This document shows positions 1-8,950 of a stretch of 64,000 nt of DNA, in pieces. Below the pieces are notes generated by a model that was given only the letters and a program-made list of their open reading frames with translations, had not been told where the DNA came from and made no database searches. The translations under genes were made by a program, and so were the position numbers. Source of the stretch: an uncultured Hyphomicrobium sp. Lineage in GTDB: Bacteria > Pseudomonadota > Alphaproteobacteria > Rhizobiales > Hyphomicrobiaceae. The stretch's first letter is position 1. Each line of letters begins with the position of its first letter. The stretch lies in assembly GCA_934555825.1 (NCBI GenBank), contig CAKTFJ010000005.1, forward strand, positions 95,207 to 159,206, read 5' to 3'.

Positions 1-2910
1 GCGCAGGCGAACGGTGGAGGCATTGCGGATGGCGGCGTCCACGTCCATTCCCTCGTCGCGACGCTGGTTTGCGAACTCAACGATGAGAATTCCGTTCTTG
101 GCCATGATGCCCACCAGGAGAACGAGGCCGATCTGGCTGTAAACGTTGAGCGTGCCTCCCGACAGCAGGATGGCGATGGCCGCTGCAGCCAATCCGAACG
201 GGACCGTGAACAGGATGACGAGGGCGCTCACGATGCTTTCGAACTGGGCTGCCAGCACCAGGAACACCACAAGCAGCGCGATTGCGAAAACGAACGCGGT
301 GTTCTGCGAGGTTTCGGCCAGTGTGCGCGCTTCGCCCAGCAGGATGGTCGACATCGTGGGATCGAGCACCTCGGCCGCGATGGTGCGCATGGCCTCGACG
401 GCGTCGCTCAGCACCATGCCTTCGTCGAGGCCCGCTGTGATGGGGACGGCGCGTTGGCGATCCTCGCGACCGAGGCTCGGAGCGATGGCATTTTCCTGGA
501 TCGTCACCAGCGAAGACAGTGAGACGAAGCTGCCGTTGTTGGTCTTGACGAACACGTTGCCGAGGTCGGTCGGATCGTCGATGGGTCGGCCGCCGGCCTT
601 CACCTGAACCTCGACGATCTCGTCGCCGATGAAGAGATCTGCAGCCTTCTGGTAGTCCACCATCGTGTTGATGAGACTGGTTATGGTGGCGATGGGCACG
701 CCGAGTTTCGTGGCCGCCTCGCGGTTGATGCGGACGGAGAGCTGCGGCTGAGTCGTGTCGTAATCCGTGCGCGCGTTGCGGAAGCCCGGTGTTTCCGAGA
801 GGCGGCTTGCGAGCTCCACTGCCTTTTCGGCGAGCCGGTCATAGTCGGGCCCGGCGATGGCGAAACGGAAGCCCTGGCCGCCGCCGCGGATGCCGAGGCT
901 GTTGGGCTGGCGCATGGCGACGGTGAGGCCCGGAATGCCGGACAGACGTTGCTGCAGCTCGGCCTGGATTTCGTGCTGCGATCGGCTGCGGTCGTTCCAG
1001 GCGGCGAGCGGGGCCACGATCATGGCGCGATTGGCGTTGCCGCCGCTGCCGATGGTTGCGAGCACGCCGGTGATCTCGCCTTTCTCTTTCAGGTCGGCGA
1101 GCTCTGCTTCGACCCGCTCCGTGAGCCTCGCCATGTATTCGAGGTTGGCGCCCTGTTGAGTGTTGAGGCTGATCATGATGATGCCGCGGTCTTCGGTCGG
1201 TGTGATTTCCTGAGGCAGCATCGTGTAGGCGCCCCAACCGAGAGCCGCAAAGCCCAATGAGGCGGCGACCAGCAGGTAGCGCGCGCGCAGGCAAAGATCG
1301 AGCGTGCGGGCGTAGCCTGCGGCCAGCCGATTCGAGAGGCGGGTAAACCAGCTTTCGCGCCGCGGCTCGTCTTCGTTGGTTTGGGTGCGCGCGGTCGGTG
1401 CTCCAAGTTTCGAGGCCATCATCGGAACGACGGTGAGCGCTACGAAGGAGGAGATCGTGACGGCGAAGGCGAGCACGAAGCCGAATTCGGAAAACAAGTT
1501 TCCGACGATGCCCGGCATGAACGAGATCGGAACGAATACCGCGATCAGGACTACGGTCGTGGAGAGAACGGCGAAGACGATTTCGTAAGTTCCGAGCACG
1601 GCTGCGGCGCGCGGGCCGTTGCCCATGGCGCGATAGCGCGAAATGTTCTCGACCACGATGATGGCGTCGTCCACGACGAGGCCGGTTGCGATGACGAGGG
1701 CGAGAAGCGTCAGCATGTTGATGGAAAAACCCGCGATCCAGATCGCGGCCAGTGTGCCGATCAGTGAGACGGGGATCGCGAATGCGGGCGGGATCGTTTC
1801 GCGGGCCGAGCCGAGAAACGCGAAAATGACGAGGATAACGATTGCGGTGGCGAGGAGCAGCGTGATCACCACTTCGGTGATGGATGCGCGAATGAAGATC
1901 GCGTCGTCGGACGTGATGGCGATGCTGACGCCTTCGGGCAGTGAGCGTTGAAGGTCGGCCACGGCCTGGCGCACGCCGTCTGAAATGGCGATGGTGTTGG
2001 CCTTCGCTTGGCGGACGATCTCGATGCCGATGGCGGTGCTTCCGTCCAGGCGCGTGATGGCTGTTGCGTCCTCGAATGCCCATCGCACGAAGGCCACATC
2101 GCCAACTTTCGTGCGGGCGTCGATTTCGAGTGCGGCAACGTCTGCGGGAGTTTCAATCGGGGCTTCCGCGCGGACGATGAGCTGCTGCGTCGCGTTTTCG
2201 AGAGCGCCGGAGGGCGTCGTGACCGATGCTGCACCAATGGTGGAAATGAGATCGCTGAGGCCGATGCCGCGTGCGGCGAGCGCTACCTGTGAGACGCGAA
2301 CCTCGATTGTGCGTGCGCGCAGGCCATAAGAGTTGGCTGCGGCGACGCCGTCGACAGCCGCGAGCCGATCCTCGATCACGTTCTCGACCAGATCCGTGAG
2401 CTCGCTTTCCGAGAGCGTGTCGGATGCAACGGCCATGCGGATGATAGGTGAGGCATCCGCGTCGGCCTTCATGACGCGCGGTTCCTGATCCATGTCGTTT
2501 GGCAATTGGCGTGCGACGCTGGCCACTGCGTCGCGGACGTCCATCGCTGCGACCTGCATGTCGGTTGTGGTGGAGAACTCGATAGAGACCCGGCTCGATC
2601 CGTAAGACGAATTCGACGTGATGCCCGTCACGCCCTGGACGCGGGCGACGGCGCTTTCGATGATGGCAGTGACCTGAGCGTCCATGCTTTCGGGCGAGGC
2701 GCCGGGGAAGCTCGAACTCACCGTGACGACGGGGCGATCCACGTCGGGCAACTCGCGGATCTCGATGTTTTGCACGGCCGCGATGCCGGCGATGATCACG
2801 AGCAGATTGACGACCATGGCGAGGATGGGTCGGCGAACGAACACGCCGACCCATCCGCCGTCGCTTGCCAGCGGGCGCACAGGGGCAGTTTCATTCGGGG
2901 GGATGGTCAT
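1..2910 (-). CDS. RND efflux transporter permease, 3' end missing
   Basis: Inner-membrane proton-driven pump subunit of an AcrB/MdtB-type tripartite efflux system. Reading the minus strand from the ATG at 2910 gives an open frame to base 1 (970 codons). It begins MTIPPNETAPVRPL and continues into an RND first membrane segment (RRPILAMVVNLLVIIAGIAA) followed by a periplasmic stretch (ELPDVDRPVVTVSSSFPGAS) typical of the family. The last visible residues, DAAIRNASTVRLR, match the loop before the final helices. RND permeases are about 1,030-1,050 residues, so some 60-80 residues lie left of the window. The adaptor gene is immediately upstream (53-base gap), so the two are likely one operon. The substrate cannot be told from the sequence. 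Confidence 0.93.
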   Translation of the reverse strand, partial: MTIPPNETAPVRPLASDGGWVGVFVRRPILAMVVNLLVIIAGIAAVQNIEIRELPDVDRPVVTVSSSFPGASPESMDAQVTAIIESAVARVQGVTGITSNSSYGSSRVSIEFSTTTDMQVAAMDVRDAVASVARQLPNDMDQEPRVMKADADASPIIRMAVASDTLSESELTDLVENVIEDRLAAVDGVAAANSYGLRARTIEVRVSQVALAARGIGLSDLISTIGAASVTTPSGALENATQQLIVRAEAPIETPADVAALEIDARTKVGDVAFVRWAFEDATAITRLDGSTAIGIEIVRQAKANTIAISDGVRQAVADLQRSLPEGVSIAITSDDAIFIRASITEVVITLLLATAIVILVIFAFLGSARETIPPAFAIPVSLIGTLAAIWIAGFSINMLTLLALVIATGLVVDDAIIVVENISRYRAMGNGPRAAAVLGTYEIVFAVLSTTVVLIAVFVPISFMPGIVGNLFSEFGFVLAFAVTISSFVALTVVPMMASKLGAPTARTQTNEDEPRRESWFTRLSNRLAAGYARTLDLCLRARYLLVAASLGFAALGWGAYTMLPQEITPTEDRGIIMISLNTQQGANLEYMARLTERVEAELADLKEKGEITGVLATIGSGGNANRAMIVAPLAAWNDRSRSQHEIQAELQQRLSGIPGLTVAMRQPNSLGIRGGGQGFRFAIAGPDYDRLAEKAVELASRLSETPGFRNARTDYDTTQPQLSVRINREAATKLGVPIATITSLINTMVDYQKAADLFIGDEIVEVQVKAGGRPIDDPTDLGNVFVKTNNGSFVSLSSLVTIQENAIAPSLGREDRQRAVPITAGLDEGMVLSDAVEAMRTIAAEVLDPTMSTILLGEARTLAETSQNTAFVFAIALLVVFLVLAAQFESIVSALVILFTVPFGLAAAAIAILLSGGTLNVYSQIGLVLLVGIMAKNGILIVEFANQRRDEGMDVDAAIRNASTVRLR

Positions 2911-2963
2911 CGTGCGGCTCCGGTGGGCTTAAAGACTTGGTGAGGCGGTGTGAGGTGCTCCCG

Positions 2964-4031
2964 TCACGAGCCTGCCTCTCGCACCTGCTGTCCCGGGCGC
3001 AGGAAGCCGCCGCCCTCATGCACGATCCTGTCGCCTGCCTTGAGGGTGGCGTCGATAAAGACGCGGTCTCCGTCGCGCGCGAGGATGGCGGCGTTGATGC
3101 GCTCGACCGTGTTTTCCGCGGTAACACGCCAGACGTAGGCACCGGACCGATCCCATTGGATGGCCAGTCCGGGGACCACGGGAGATTCGTCGCCGGTGAG
3201 TTGGACGCTGACGGAAAATGTGGAGCCGGGGATAAGGCTCATGTCCGGGTTCGGAACCTCGCCGCGTACGGTCAGCGTGCGTGTTACGGGATCGATGCGG
3301 GTGCCCACTGCCCGGACGCTTCCGTTGTGAATTTCGCCAGGGCGTGCGGCGAGCGTTGCTCTCACGGGCATGTCGATCTTGATTGCCGGCGCTGCAGCCT
3401 CGGGAACTGTGAACTCGATGACGATTGTGGAGCGGTCGTCGAGTGTGGCGACCGGCGTGCCGATGGCGAGATAGTCGCCGGTGTCGAGGTCGGTCAGGCC
3501 AATGATGCCGGAGAAGGGGGCGCGGATCGTCATGCGCTCAAGATCGTCGCGTGCGCGGCGAAGGGCGGCATCGGCAACCTTCAAGGCCGTGTCCGCATCC
3601 GCTCGCGTGACGCGAGACACGGCGCCTTCGCTGAGCTGCTTGTAACGCTCCACGGCGTCGAAGGCCTGCTGACGCTGGGCTTCGGCGGATTCGACTGCGA
3701 TGGCTTCCTGCTCGGAACTCAAGCGGATGAGGGGTTGGCCGGCTTCAACCTTGTCGCCGCCTTGGAACAGCACCTCCTCGATGACGCCTGCGACGCGCGT
3801 CGTCAGTGTGACCTGCTGGCGTGCCCGGCCGGAGCCGACCGCCGCGACACGCTCGATTGCGGGGGCGGTGCGAACCTCGTAGGTGGAAATTACCGGATCG
3901 CCGTCGATCATGCGGCGTCCGCGCTGGGCGTCGGCGGGTGTCGGAAACGAGCCCACCATGAGCGCGGCAACCGCACCGGCGAGGATGCAAAGCGGCGGCC
4001 ATCGCCGGGTGCGTGCGGAACTCGAGATCAT
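2964..4031 (-). CDS. RND efflux periplasmic adaptor (membrane fusion) protein
   Basis: HlyD/AcrA-family periplasmic adaptor linking the RND permease to an outer-membrane channel. From the chosen start the protein is 355 residues. It has an N-terminal membrane/signal segment (PPLCILAGAVAALMVG), a lipoyl half-motif (RVAGVIEEVLFQGGDKVEAGQPL), a short helical hairpin (AQRQQAFDAVERYKQL...), the second lipoyl half (IRAPFSGIIGLTDLDTGDYL), and beta-barrel and membrane-proximal domains. I chose the ATG at 4031 because a GGGGGG tract lies just upstream and the signal segment follows directly; ATGs at 4085 and 4040 are in frame and possible. First gene of the adaptor-permease operon. No outer-membrane channel or regulator gene is adjacent. 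Confidence 0.9.
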   Translation of the reverse strand: MISSSARTRRWPPLCILAGAVAALMVGSFPTPADAQRGRRMIDGDPVISTYEVRTAPAIERVAAVGSGRARQQVTLTTRVAGVIEEVLFQGGDKVEAGQPLIRLSSEQEAIAVESAEAQRQQAFDAVERYKQLSEGAVSRVTRADADTALKVADAALRRARDDLERMTIRAPFSGIIGLTDLDTGDYLAIGTPVATLDDRSTIVIEFTVPEAAAPAIKIDMPVRATLAARPGEIHNGSVRAVGTRIDPVTRTLTVRGEVPNPDMSLIPGSTFSVSVQLTGDESPVVPGLAIQWDRSGAYVWRVTAENTVERINAAILARDGDRVFIDATLKAGDRIVHEGGGFLRPGQQVREAGS

Positions 4032-4211
4032 TGATCCCCCCATTCTGTCCGAGAGACGGCGCCTCTCGTCGGTGGTGTGCTTCATTCGGCGGCAGTGACG
4101 ATCGGGAGTTGAACGGCGCGATTGGCGCATATCCGTCGGACGTTACCGTCAGTTCATGGTCAGGTCATGTAACTTGGCGTCGTAAATTCGGTTTCAAACG
4201 GGGCGTCTTCT

Positions 4212-4248
4212 TAAAAAGAAACCGGCGGGCTTGGCTGGCCCGCCGGTT
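4212..4248 (-). terminator. Rho-independent terminator after the Fe-binding protein gene
   Basis: An 11-base perfect inverted repeat (AACCGGCGGGC at 4220-4230, GCCCGCCGGTT at 4238-4248) with a 7-base loop. On the minus strand it is followed by a T-rich tract (TTTCTTTTTAAG). It lies about 30 bases past the stop of the gene at 4278-5330. Confidence 0.88.
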
Positions 4249-4277
4249 CGCATGTCGTGATTTGCAGGCGCTAAGCG

Positions 4278-5330
4278 CTATTGCGGACCCGCGTCGAAGC
4301 GGACTTTGTCGACCAGCTCGGATGCCTTGCGGCGCAGCGCGGCGATCTCGGCGATGGGAAGCGTATCCGCCTTCAACTCGCCCCAGCTTTTCACCAGATC
4401 CGAGCTTTCGGCGCCGACCACGATGGGATACTCGCCGCTCTTGCCGACATAGCTTTCCTGCGACTTCTTCGAGAGGAAGAATTCGATCAGCTTGACGGCG
4501 TTGTCTTTGTTCGGAGCATGAGCCGCGAGCGCGCCGCCGGAAATGTTGACGTGCGTTCCACGGTCGGCCGCATTCGGGAAGAGGATTTTGATCGACTCGG
4601 CGACCGGCTTGTACTCCTCGCTCCGCATCATTCCGGCCATGTAGTAGGTGTTGCCGATGGCGACGTCGCAAAGGCCCGCGTGGACATTGCGCGCGCCTTC
4701 GCGGTCGCCGCCCGCAGGCTTGGTTGCCAGATTATCGCGGACGCCGGCGAGCCACGCCTCGGCCTTTTCCTCACCGTGGTGCGCGATCATGGAAGCGATC
4801 AGCGCGATGTTGTAGGTGTGCTGGCCGGAGCGGGAGCAGATCTTGCCCTTCCACTTGGCTTCGGCCAGCTCTTCGTACGTGACTGTGTCCTGGGGCACGC
4901 GCTCCTTGGATGCGTAGAGAATGCGTGCGCGCTGCGTGAAGCCAACCCAATGGTGTTCGGGATCACGGAAGCGAGCATCGACGGTCTCGTCGACGAGCTT
5001 CGATTCGAGCGGCTGCGTCACGCCTGCGTCCTTGGCCTGGATGAGCAACCCTGAATCGTTGACGATCAGGAGGTCGGCGGGGCTGTTGCGGCCCTCGGCC
5101 GTCATGCGCTCGATGATGCCGTTACGGCCATACACGATATTGGTTTTAATGCCCGTTTCGGCGGTGAAGGCGTCTAGAATTTCCTGAATGAGGCCCGGCT
5201 CACGGTAGGAATAGATGTTGACCACTTCCTCGGCCTGAGCCTGAGCGCCGACCGCGCTCATCGCGGCAACAGCCAGCAGGATGCGCGACCGTGTGACCTT
5301 CGAGAGAAGGGCGGTCCGTAGGTTCTTCAT
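4278..5330 (-). CDS. Iron(III) ABC transporter substrate-binding protein (FutA/FbpA-like)
   Basis: Periplasmic ferric-ion-binding protein, 350 residues, with a Sec signal peptide (LLAVAAMSAVGAQAQAEE). The mature start VVNIYSYREPGLIQEIL and the downstream GNTYYMAGM (Tyr229/Tyr230) match the FbpA/FutA family, in which paired tyrosines bind Fe(III). Other conserved parts are DLLIVNDSGLL and WVGFTQRARILYASK. The usual partner permease and ATPase genes are not adjacent, so this is an orphan binding protein that must use a transporter encoded elsewhere. A strong terminator follows. It is divergent from the siderophore receptor gene, and the shared upstream region (5331-5746) would be the place for iron-responsive control, though I could not identify a clear Fur or Irr box there. 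Confidence 0.9.
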   Translation of the reverse strand: MKNLRTALLSKVTRSRILLAVAAMSAVGAQAQAEEVVNIYSYREPGLIQEILDAFTAETGIKTNIVYGRNGIIERMTAEGRNSPADLLIVNDSGLLIQAKDAGVTQPLESKLVDETVDARFRDPEHHWVGFTQRARILYASKERVPQDTVTYEELAEAKWKGKICSRSGQHTYNIALIASMIAHHGEEKAEAWLAGVRDNLATKPAGGDREGARNVHAGLCDVAIGNTYYMAGMMRSEEYKPVAESIKILFPNAADRGTHVNISGGALAAHAPNKDNAVKLIEFFLSKKSQESYVGKSGEYPIVVGAESSDLVKSWGELKADTLPIAEIAALRRKASELVDKVRFDAGPQ

Positions 5331-5746
5331 AGGTCAGTTCTCCAATAATCGGGGGTCAAGGTCCCGCTATCGGCTGGCCGTCGGAGGGCGTCGGCGTGTG
5401 CCTATGCTCCCCGGTTCCGGCCGGCAGGATGCCATTCTCCATAGTGCAGGGCCGAAAACTACGTCAAGAAAGTCAACTTTTTTACGACGACGCCGTGCTT
5501 CGCGGCGATGTCGCGACCGATTTATGGCGGCTACGTCATTCTGTCGCTGGGTTGCAAAAAAGCTTCACCTGCTGAACAGGCGTTCCTTCCGTAGGCGTCA
5601 ATAGTTGACATAGCTAGTATAGATTCAGCAGGATCGTTTTTGCCGTTCGACCGCTCGGCGGGAGGGGAACCAGCTACCGTGCCTCACAAGCGCGGGGCTT
5701 GCGTCGTCTGGCGAAGAAATTCGTCTGGATTTTTGGGGGAAGTACA
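5331..5746. other. Intergenic region between divergent iron genes
   Basis: 416 bases with no convincing gene. It separates the divergent Fe-binding-protein and siderophore-receptor genes and must hold both promoters. A run of T and A near 5480-5490 and a TTGACA at 5605 are the only promoter-like features I see. No clear Fur/Irr palindrome was found by eye. Confidence 0.5.
5605..5634 (+). promoter_or_regulatory. Possible sigma70-type promoter for the siderophore receptor
   Basis: A consensus -35 hexamer TTGACA at 5605-5610 is followed after 18 bases by CAGGAT, a weak -10 match (three of six positions). It would start transcription about 105 bases upstream of the ATG at 5747. The -10 is poor, so this is only a candidate. 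Confidence 0.3.
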
Positions 5747-8110
5747 ATGGACTGCACAAAGAATTCGCGCGAGCACGACGAGATCGTGCCCGTTCGCGCT
5801 GAGGGGGCGACGGCCGGCGTCGGCACGACGCTCGGGCTTCTTCCGATCCTGGCGGTCGCTATGTCGGGCTCTGCGTTTGCCCAGAGCTCGGTTTCGGTCG
5901 ACGAGATCACAGTTGGGGGCGGTGGCACGCCGGCTCCTGCTGCAGCTCCTGCCGAAGATTACGAGGTTGAGCCGGCTCCGGCTGCTCCCACCGATCTCAG
6001 CCTCCGCGACGGTGGCGCTGGGGTGCTGAACCCGGGTGTTTCCTCGTCCGCAAGGTCAACGGCTCCTTTGTTGAACACGCCGCAGACCGTAACGGTTATT
6101 CCCGGCACGCTGATTCAGCAGCGCCAAGCGACCACGATGGTGGAAGCGCTGCGCAACACGCCCGGCATTACGTTTGACGCGGGCGAGAACGGTTTCGCTT
6201 CAGGCCCGAACCAGTTCAACATCCGCGGCTTCAACTCCGTTGGCAGCCTGTTCATCGACGATACGCGCGACAACGGCAGCTTCACGCGCGACACCTTCAA
6301 CATCGAAGGCATCGAAATTGTGAAGGGTCCGGCGGCCGACAACGGCCGTGGCACCGCTGGCGGCTACATCAATACAGTTACCAAGACGCCGCGGATCGGC
6401 AACTTCGTGGCCGGCACGGCTGGTATCGGCTTCGACGAGTACGATTCCGAGATGCGCCGCCGCGCGACCCTCGACGTTAATCAGGGCGTCGGAACAGTGG
6501 GCGTTCGCCTCAACGCGATGATCCAGGACGGTGGCGTTGCCGGCCGCGACATCGCAGAGAACGATGCTTGGGGTGTCGCACCGTCTCTCGCCTTCGGTCT
6601 CGGCACGAACTTCCGTGCGACCTTCGCCTATGAACACTACGAGCGGAACGACGTTCCGGATATGGGACTTCGTGTCAATGGCGCACCGTCCGCATTGCGC
6701 TCGGTTCGTATTCCAGGTGCGGGCGCACGGCCGAACGGTGCGGGAGATGCGCCGCGCGATTTTGCTTATCCGCAAACAGCGCTTGGCTTCGACGATACCG
6801 TGCAGGATGCATTCCTCGCCCGCTTTGAGTACGATATCGTGCCGGGCGTGACGATCAGCAACCAGACGCGTTGGGCGGAAGTCGATCGTGATGCGCGCAC
6901 CTTCTATGTCAACGGTGCCGCAATTCCAGGTGTGCCGTTCGAGTATTCTCGTAACAACGAGACTTTGAGCAACCAGACGAACCTGCGGGCAAAGTTCAAT
7001 ACCGGTCCGTTCAAGCACACGCTTTCTACGGGTGTAGATCTCTCGCGTGAGGAATCGTTCGCCATCCGTCCGCCGACGACCGCAGCTCAAGTTGAGCAGC
7101 TGGCCGACGTTCAGATTGATACCGTCGCGTTCTATGCATTCAATACCGTCGAGTTGAGCCGGCACTGGCAGCTGACCGGTGGTGTGCGCGTCGAGCATTA
7201 CGATCTCGATCTCAGCGGTCAGGCTATTTCCGGCGTTCCGGGTGCAGGTATTCTCAACTGGAGCGACTCCGACACGACAGTCGGCGGCAAGATCGGGTTG
7301 GCTTATAAGCCGGTCGATAATGGCACCTTCTACGCCTCCTACGGGCTGTCGCACTTGCCTCACGGCTCGCTTCTGTCGAACCCCGACATCGCTCGGAACG
7401 GCGTCAATGCTTTCTCGGGGTTTGTGCCGGGTGCAGATCCGGTCGAGTTGCACAACTATGAAGTGGGCGTGAAGTGGGATTGGTTCAACGGAAAGCTGTC
7501 GACGACGGCTGCGCTGTTCCACACTGAGAAGAAGAAAGTCGGATATCCGGTGCCTGGCAGCGGCTCTCCGCCGGATGTGGTGTACGGGCGCCAGGTCGTA
7601 CAGGGCCTGGAACTCGGCATTGCCGGCGAGATCACGGAGCGCTGGAAGGTGTACGGCGGTCTTCTCTGGATGGATAGCGAGCGTAAGCACGGCCCGGCTG
7701 TCGACGCGGCACTCAACACTGACTACGGCGCAGGCTTGATTCCCGCTGTCACGACCACGAACGGCGACGAGTTGGCGTATACGCCGAACTTCTCCGCCAC
7801 GCTGTGGATGACCTACGACCTGACGGATAAGTTCACCTTCGGCGGTGGCATCCAGTACGTCGGCGACTCTTGGGTTGGGCGTCCGGACGATGCGCTCCGC
7901 GTGATCCCGAACGGCAAGTTCGGCAAGGTGCCGGATTACTTCCTGGTCAATCTGTACGCTTCGTACGACATCACGGACAACATCGAGCTGTCGCTCAACG
8001 TCGACAACGTGTTCGACGAGGAATACGTCCAGACGCTCAACTGGAACGGCAACTGGGGCTATCTCGGCGCGCCGCGCACCTACTGGCTCTCGGCGAACTT
8101 CAAGTACTGA
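5747..8110 (+). CDS. TonB-dependent siderophore receptor (Fiu/CirA-like)
   Basis: Outer-membrane beta-barrel that imports a ferric siderophore using TonB/ExbBD energy. 787 residues from the ATG at 5747, chosen because GGGGGAAG lies just upstream and a signal peptide (LLPILAVAMSGSAFAQ) follows. A proline/alanine-rich linker precedes the plug domain (NTPQTVTVIPGTLIQQRQATTMVEALRNTPGI), which includes FNIRGFNSVGSLFIDDTRD and the EIVKGPA element. The barrel ends with YWLSANFKY, a terminal aromatic residue as expected for outer-membrane proteins. The partner genes downstream (PiuC-type dioxygenase) match receptors for catecholate-type siderophores such as Fiu and PiuA. Ligand identity is inference. 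TonB, ExbB and ExbD are encoded 2 kb away on the other strand. Confidence 0.95.
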   Translation: MDCTKNSREHDEIVPVRAEGATAGVGTTLGLLPILAVAMSGSAFAQSSVSVDEITVGGGGTPAPAAAPAEDYEVEPAPAAPTDLSLRDGGAGVLNPGVSSSARSTAPLLNTPQTVTVIPGTLIQQRQATTMVEALRNTPGITFDAGENGFASGPNQFNIRGFNSVGSLFIDDTRDNGSFTRDTFNIEGIEIVKGPAADNGRGTAGGYINTVTKTPRIGNFVAGTAGIGFDEYDSEMRRRATLDVNQGVGTVGVRLNAMIQDGGVAGRDIAENDAWGVAPSLAFGLGTNFRATFAYEHYERNDVPDMGLRVNGAPSALRSVRIPGAGARPNGAGDAPRDFAYPQTALGFDDTVQDAFLARFEYDIVPGVTISNQTRWAEVDRDARTFYVNGAAIPGVPFEYSRNNETLSNQTNLRAKFNTGPFKHTLSTGVDLSREESFAIRPPTTAAQVEQLADVQIDTVAFYAFNTVELSRHWQLTGGVRVEHYDLDLSGQAISGVPGAGILNWSDSDTTVGGKIGLAYKPVDNGTFYASYGLSHLPHGSLLSNPDIARNGVNAFSGFVPGADPVELHNYEVGVKWDWFNGKLSTTAALFHTEKKKVGYPVPGSGSPPDVVYGRQVVQGLELGIAGEITERWKVYGGLLWMDSERKHGPAVDAALNTDYGAGLIPAVTTTNGDELAYTPNFSATLWMTYDLTDKFTFGGGIQYVGDSWVGRPDDALRVIPNGKFGKVPDYFLVNLYASYDITDNIELSLNVDNVFDEEYVQTLNWNGNWGYLGAPRTYWLSANFKY

Positions 8111-8132
8111 GCCGCCGGTTAACGAAGACAAG

Positions 8133-8164
8133 CGGAGGCTGAGCGGAATCAAGTTCAGCCTCCG
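8133..8164 (+). promoter_or_regulatory. Hairpin 1 after the receptor gene
   Basis: Perfect 10-base inverted repeat, CGGAGGCTGA at 8133-8142 and TCAGCCTCCG at 8155-8164, 12-base loop, starting 23 bases after the receptor stop codon. No T-run follows, so it may be an mRNA-stabilising or processing hairpin rather than a terminator. Confidence 0.6.
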
Positions 8165-8182
8165 TAGAAACGGGTAAGAAGA

Positions 8183-8214
8183 GAATGCCGGGCTTGCCCG
8201 GCATTCTTGCGTTT
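8183..8214 (+). terminator. Hairpin 2: terminator or attenuator before the dioxygenase gene
   Basis: Perfect 11-base inverted repeat, GAATGCCGGGC at 8183-8193 and GCCCGGCATTC at 8196-8206, then TTGCGTTTT. It looks like an intrinsic terminator with a short T-run, and it ends only 16 bases before the dioxygenase ATG and next to its AAGGAGA ribosome-binding site. It probably lowers read-through from the receptor gene into the next gene. Confidence 0.7.
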
Positions 8215-8229
8215 TAAGGAGACGATCCC

Positions 8230-8910
8230 ATGCTCGTGACCATCCCGGACGTGCTCTCGGCGGAAGAGCTTGCGCATATCCGCCGCGTACTCGAAGGCAC
8301 GCAGTGGGTGGATGGGCGCGTGACGGCCGGGGATCAGGCCGTGAAGGTCAAAAACAATCTTCAGGTGCCGATCGATTCGCCTGCGGCTCAAGAGCTGGGC
8401 CAGATCGTTCTTGGCGCGCTTGGGCGCAATGCGAAGTTCATGACGGCCGCGCTGCCGCTGCGCGTGCTGCCGCCGATGTTCAACCGCTACGACGGAGGCA
8501 TGACGTTCGGCGCGCACGTCGATGGATCGATCCGGACGCTGCCGGGTGGCCAGCGGCTTCGTACGGATGTTTCTTCGACGCTGTTTCTGACGCCGCCCGA
8601 GGACTACGATGGCGGGGAACTCGTCGTCCACGACACCTACGGCAAGCACACCGTGAAGCTGCCTGCGGGGCATCTCGTCGTCTATCCCGCAACGAGCATG
8701 CACAGCGTGACGCCGGTGACGCGCGGTAGTCGATGGGCTTCGTTCTTCTGGTCGCAGTCGATGGTGAAGGACGACTGGCGGCGTCACATGCTCTACGATC
8801 TCGACATGTCGATCATGAGCGTGCGCGAGCGACTGCCGGACGACGATCCGGCCGTTGTCGGGCTCACGGCGCATTATCATAATCTGATCCGGGCCTGGTC
8901 TGAGACCTGA
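8230..8910 (+). CDS. piuC: Fe(II)/2-oxoglutarate dioxygenase, PKHD type (PiuC/YbiX family)
   Basis: 226-residue member of the PiuC/YbiX family of Fe(II)- and 2-oxoglutarate-dependent hydroxylases, known as companions of catecholate-siderophore receptors (Fiu-YbiX in E. coli, PiuA-PiuC in Pseudomonas). The metal triad is visible: His96 and Asp98 in GAHVDGS and His158 in SMHSVTP, with Arg168 (RGSRWAS) positioned for 2-oxoglutarate. The N-terminal [19 protein letters not shown] is typical. AAGGAGA lies upstream of the ATG. Its natural substrate is not established for the family. It lies directly behind the receptor gene with two hairpins between, so the pair is probably co-regulated at different levels. 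Confidence 0.92.
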   Translation: MLVTIPDVLSAEELAHIRRVLEGTQWVDGRVTAGDQAVKVKNNLQVPIDSPAAQELGQIVLGALGRNAKFMTAALPLRVLPPMFNRYDGGMTFGAHVDGSIRTLPGGQRLRTDVSSTLFLTPPEDYDGGELVVHDTYGKHTVKLPAGHLVVYPATSMHSVTPVTRGSRWASFFWSQSMVKDDWRRHMLYDLDMSIMSVRERLPDDDPAVVGLTAHYHNLIRAWSET

Positions 8911-8950
8911 GACGGACGGCGGCGGATTTGACGAGCGAGAGGATTGCGTT

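Noticed and set aside
839..2083. Arg/His-rich open frame of 414 residues on the minus strand
   Set aside because: It is an out-of-frame shadow of the RND permease; the protein is low-complexity and has no family resemblance.
2865..4034. 389-residue plus-strand open frame
   Set aside because: It is antisense to the adaptor gene; composition is atypical and no domain is recognisable.
6200..8152. 650-residue minus-strand open frame
   Set aside because: It is antisense to the siderophore receptor, a common high-GC artefact; no signal peptide or family.
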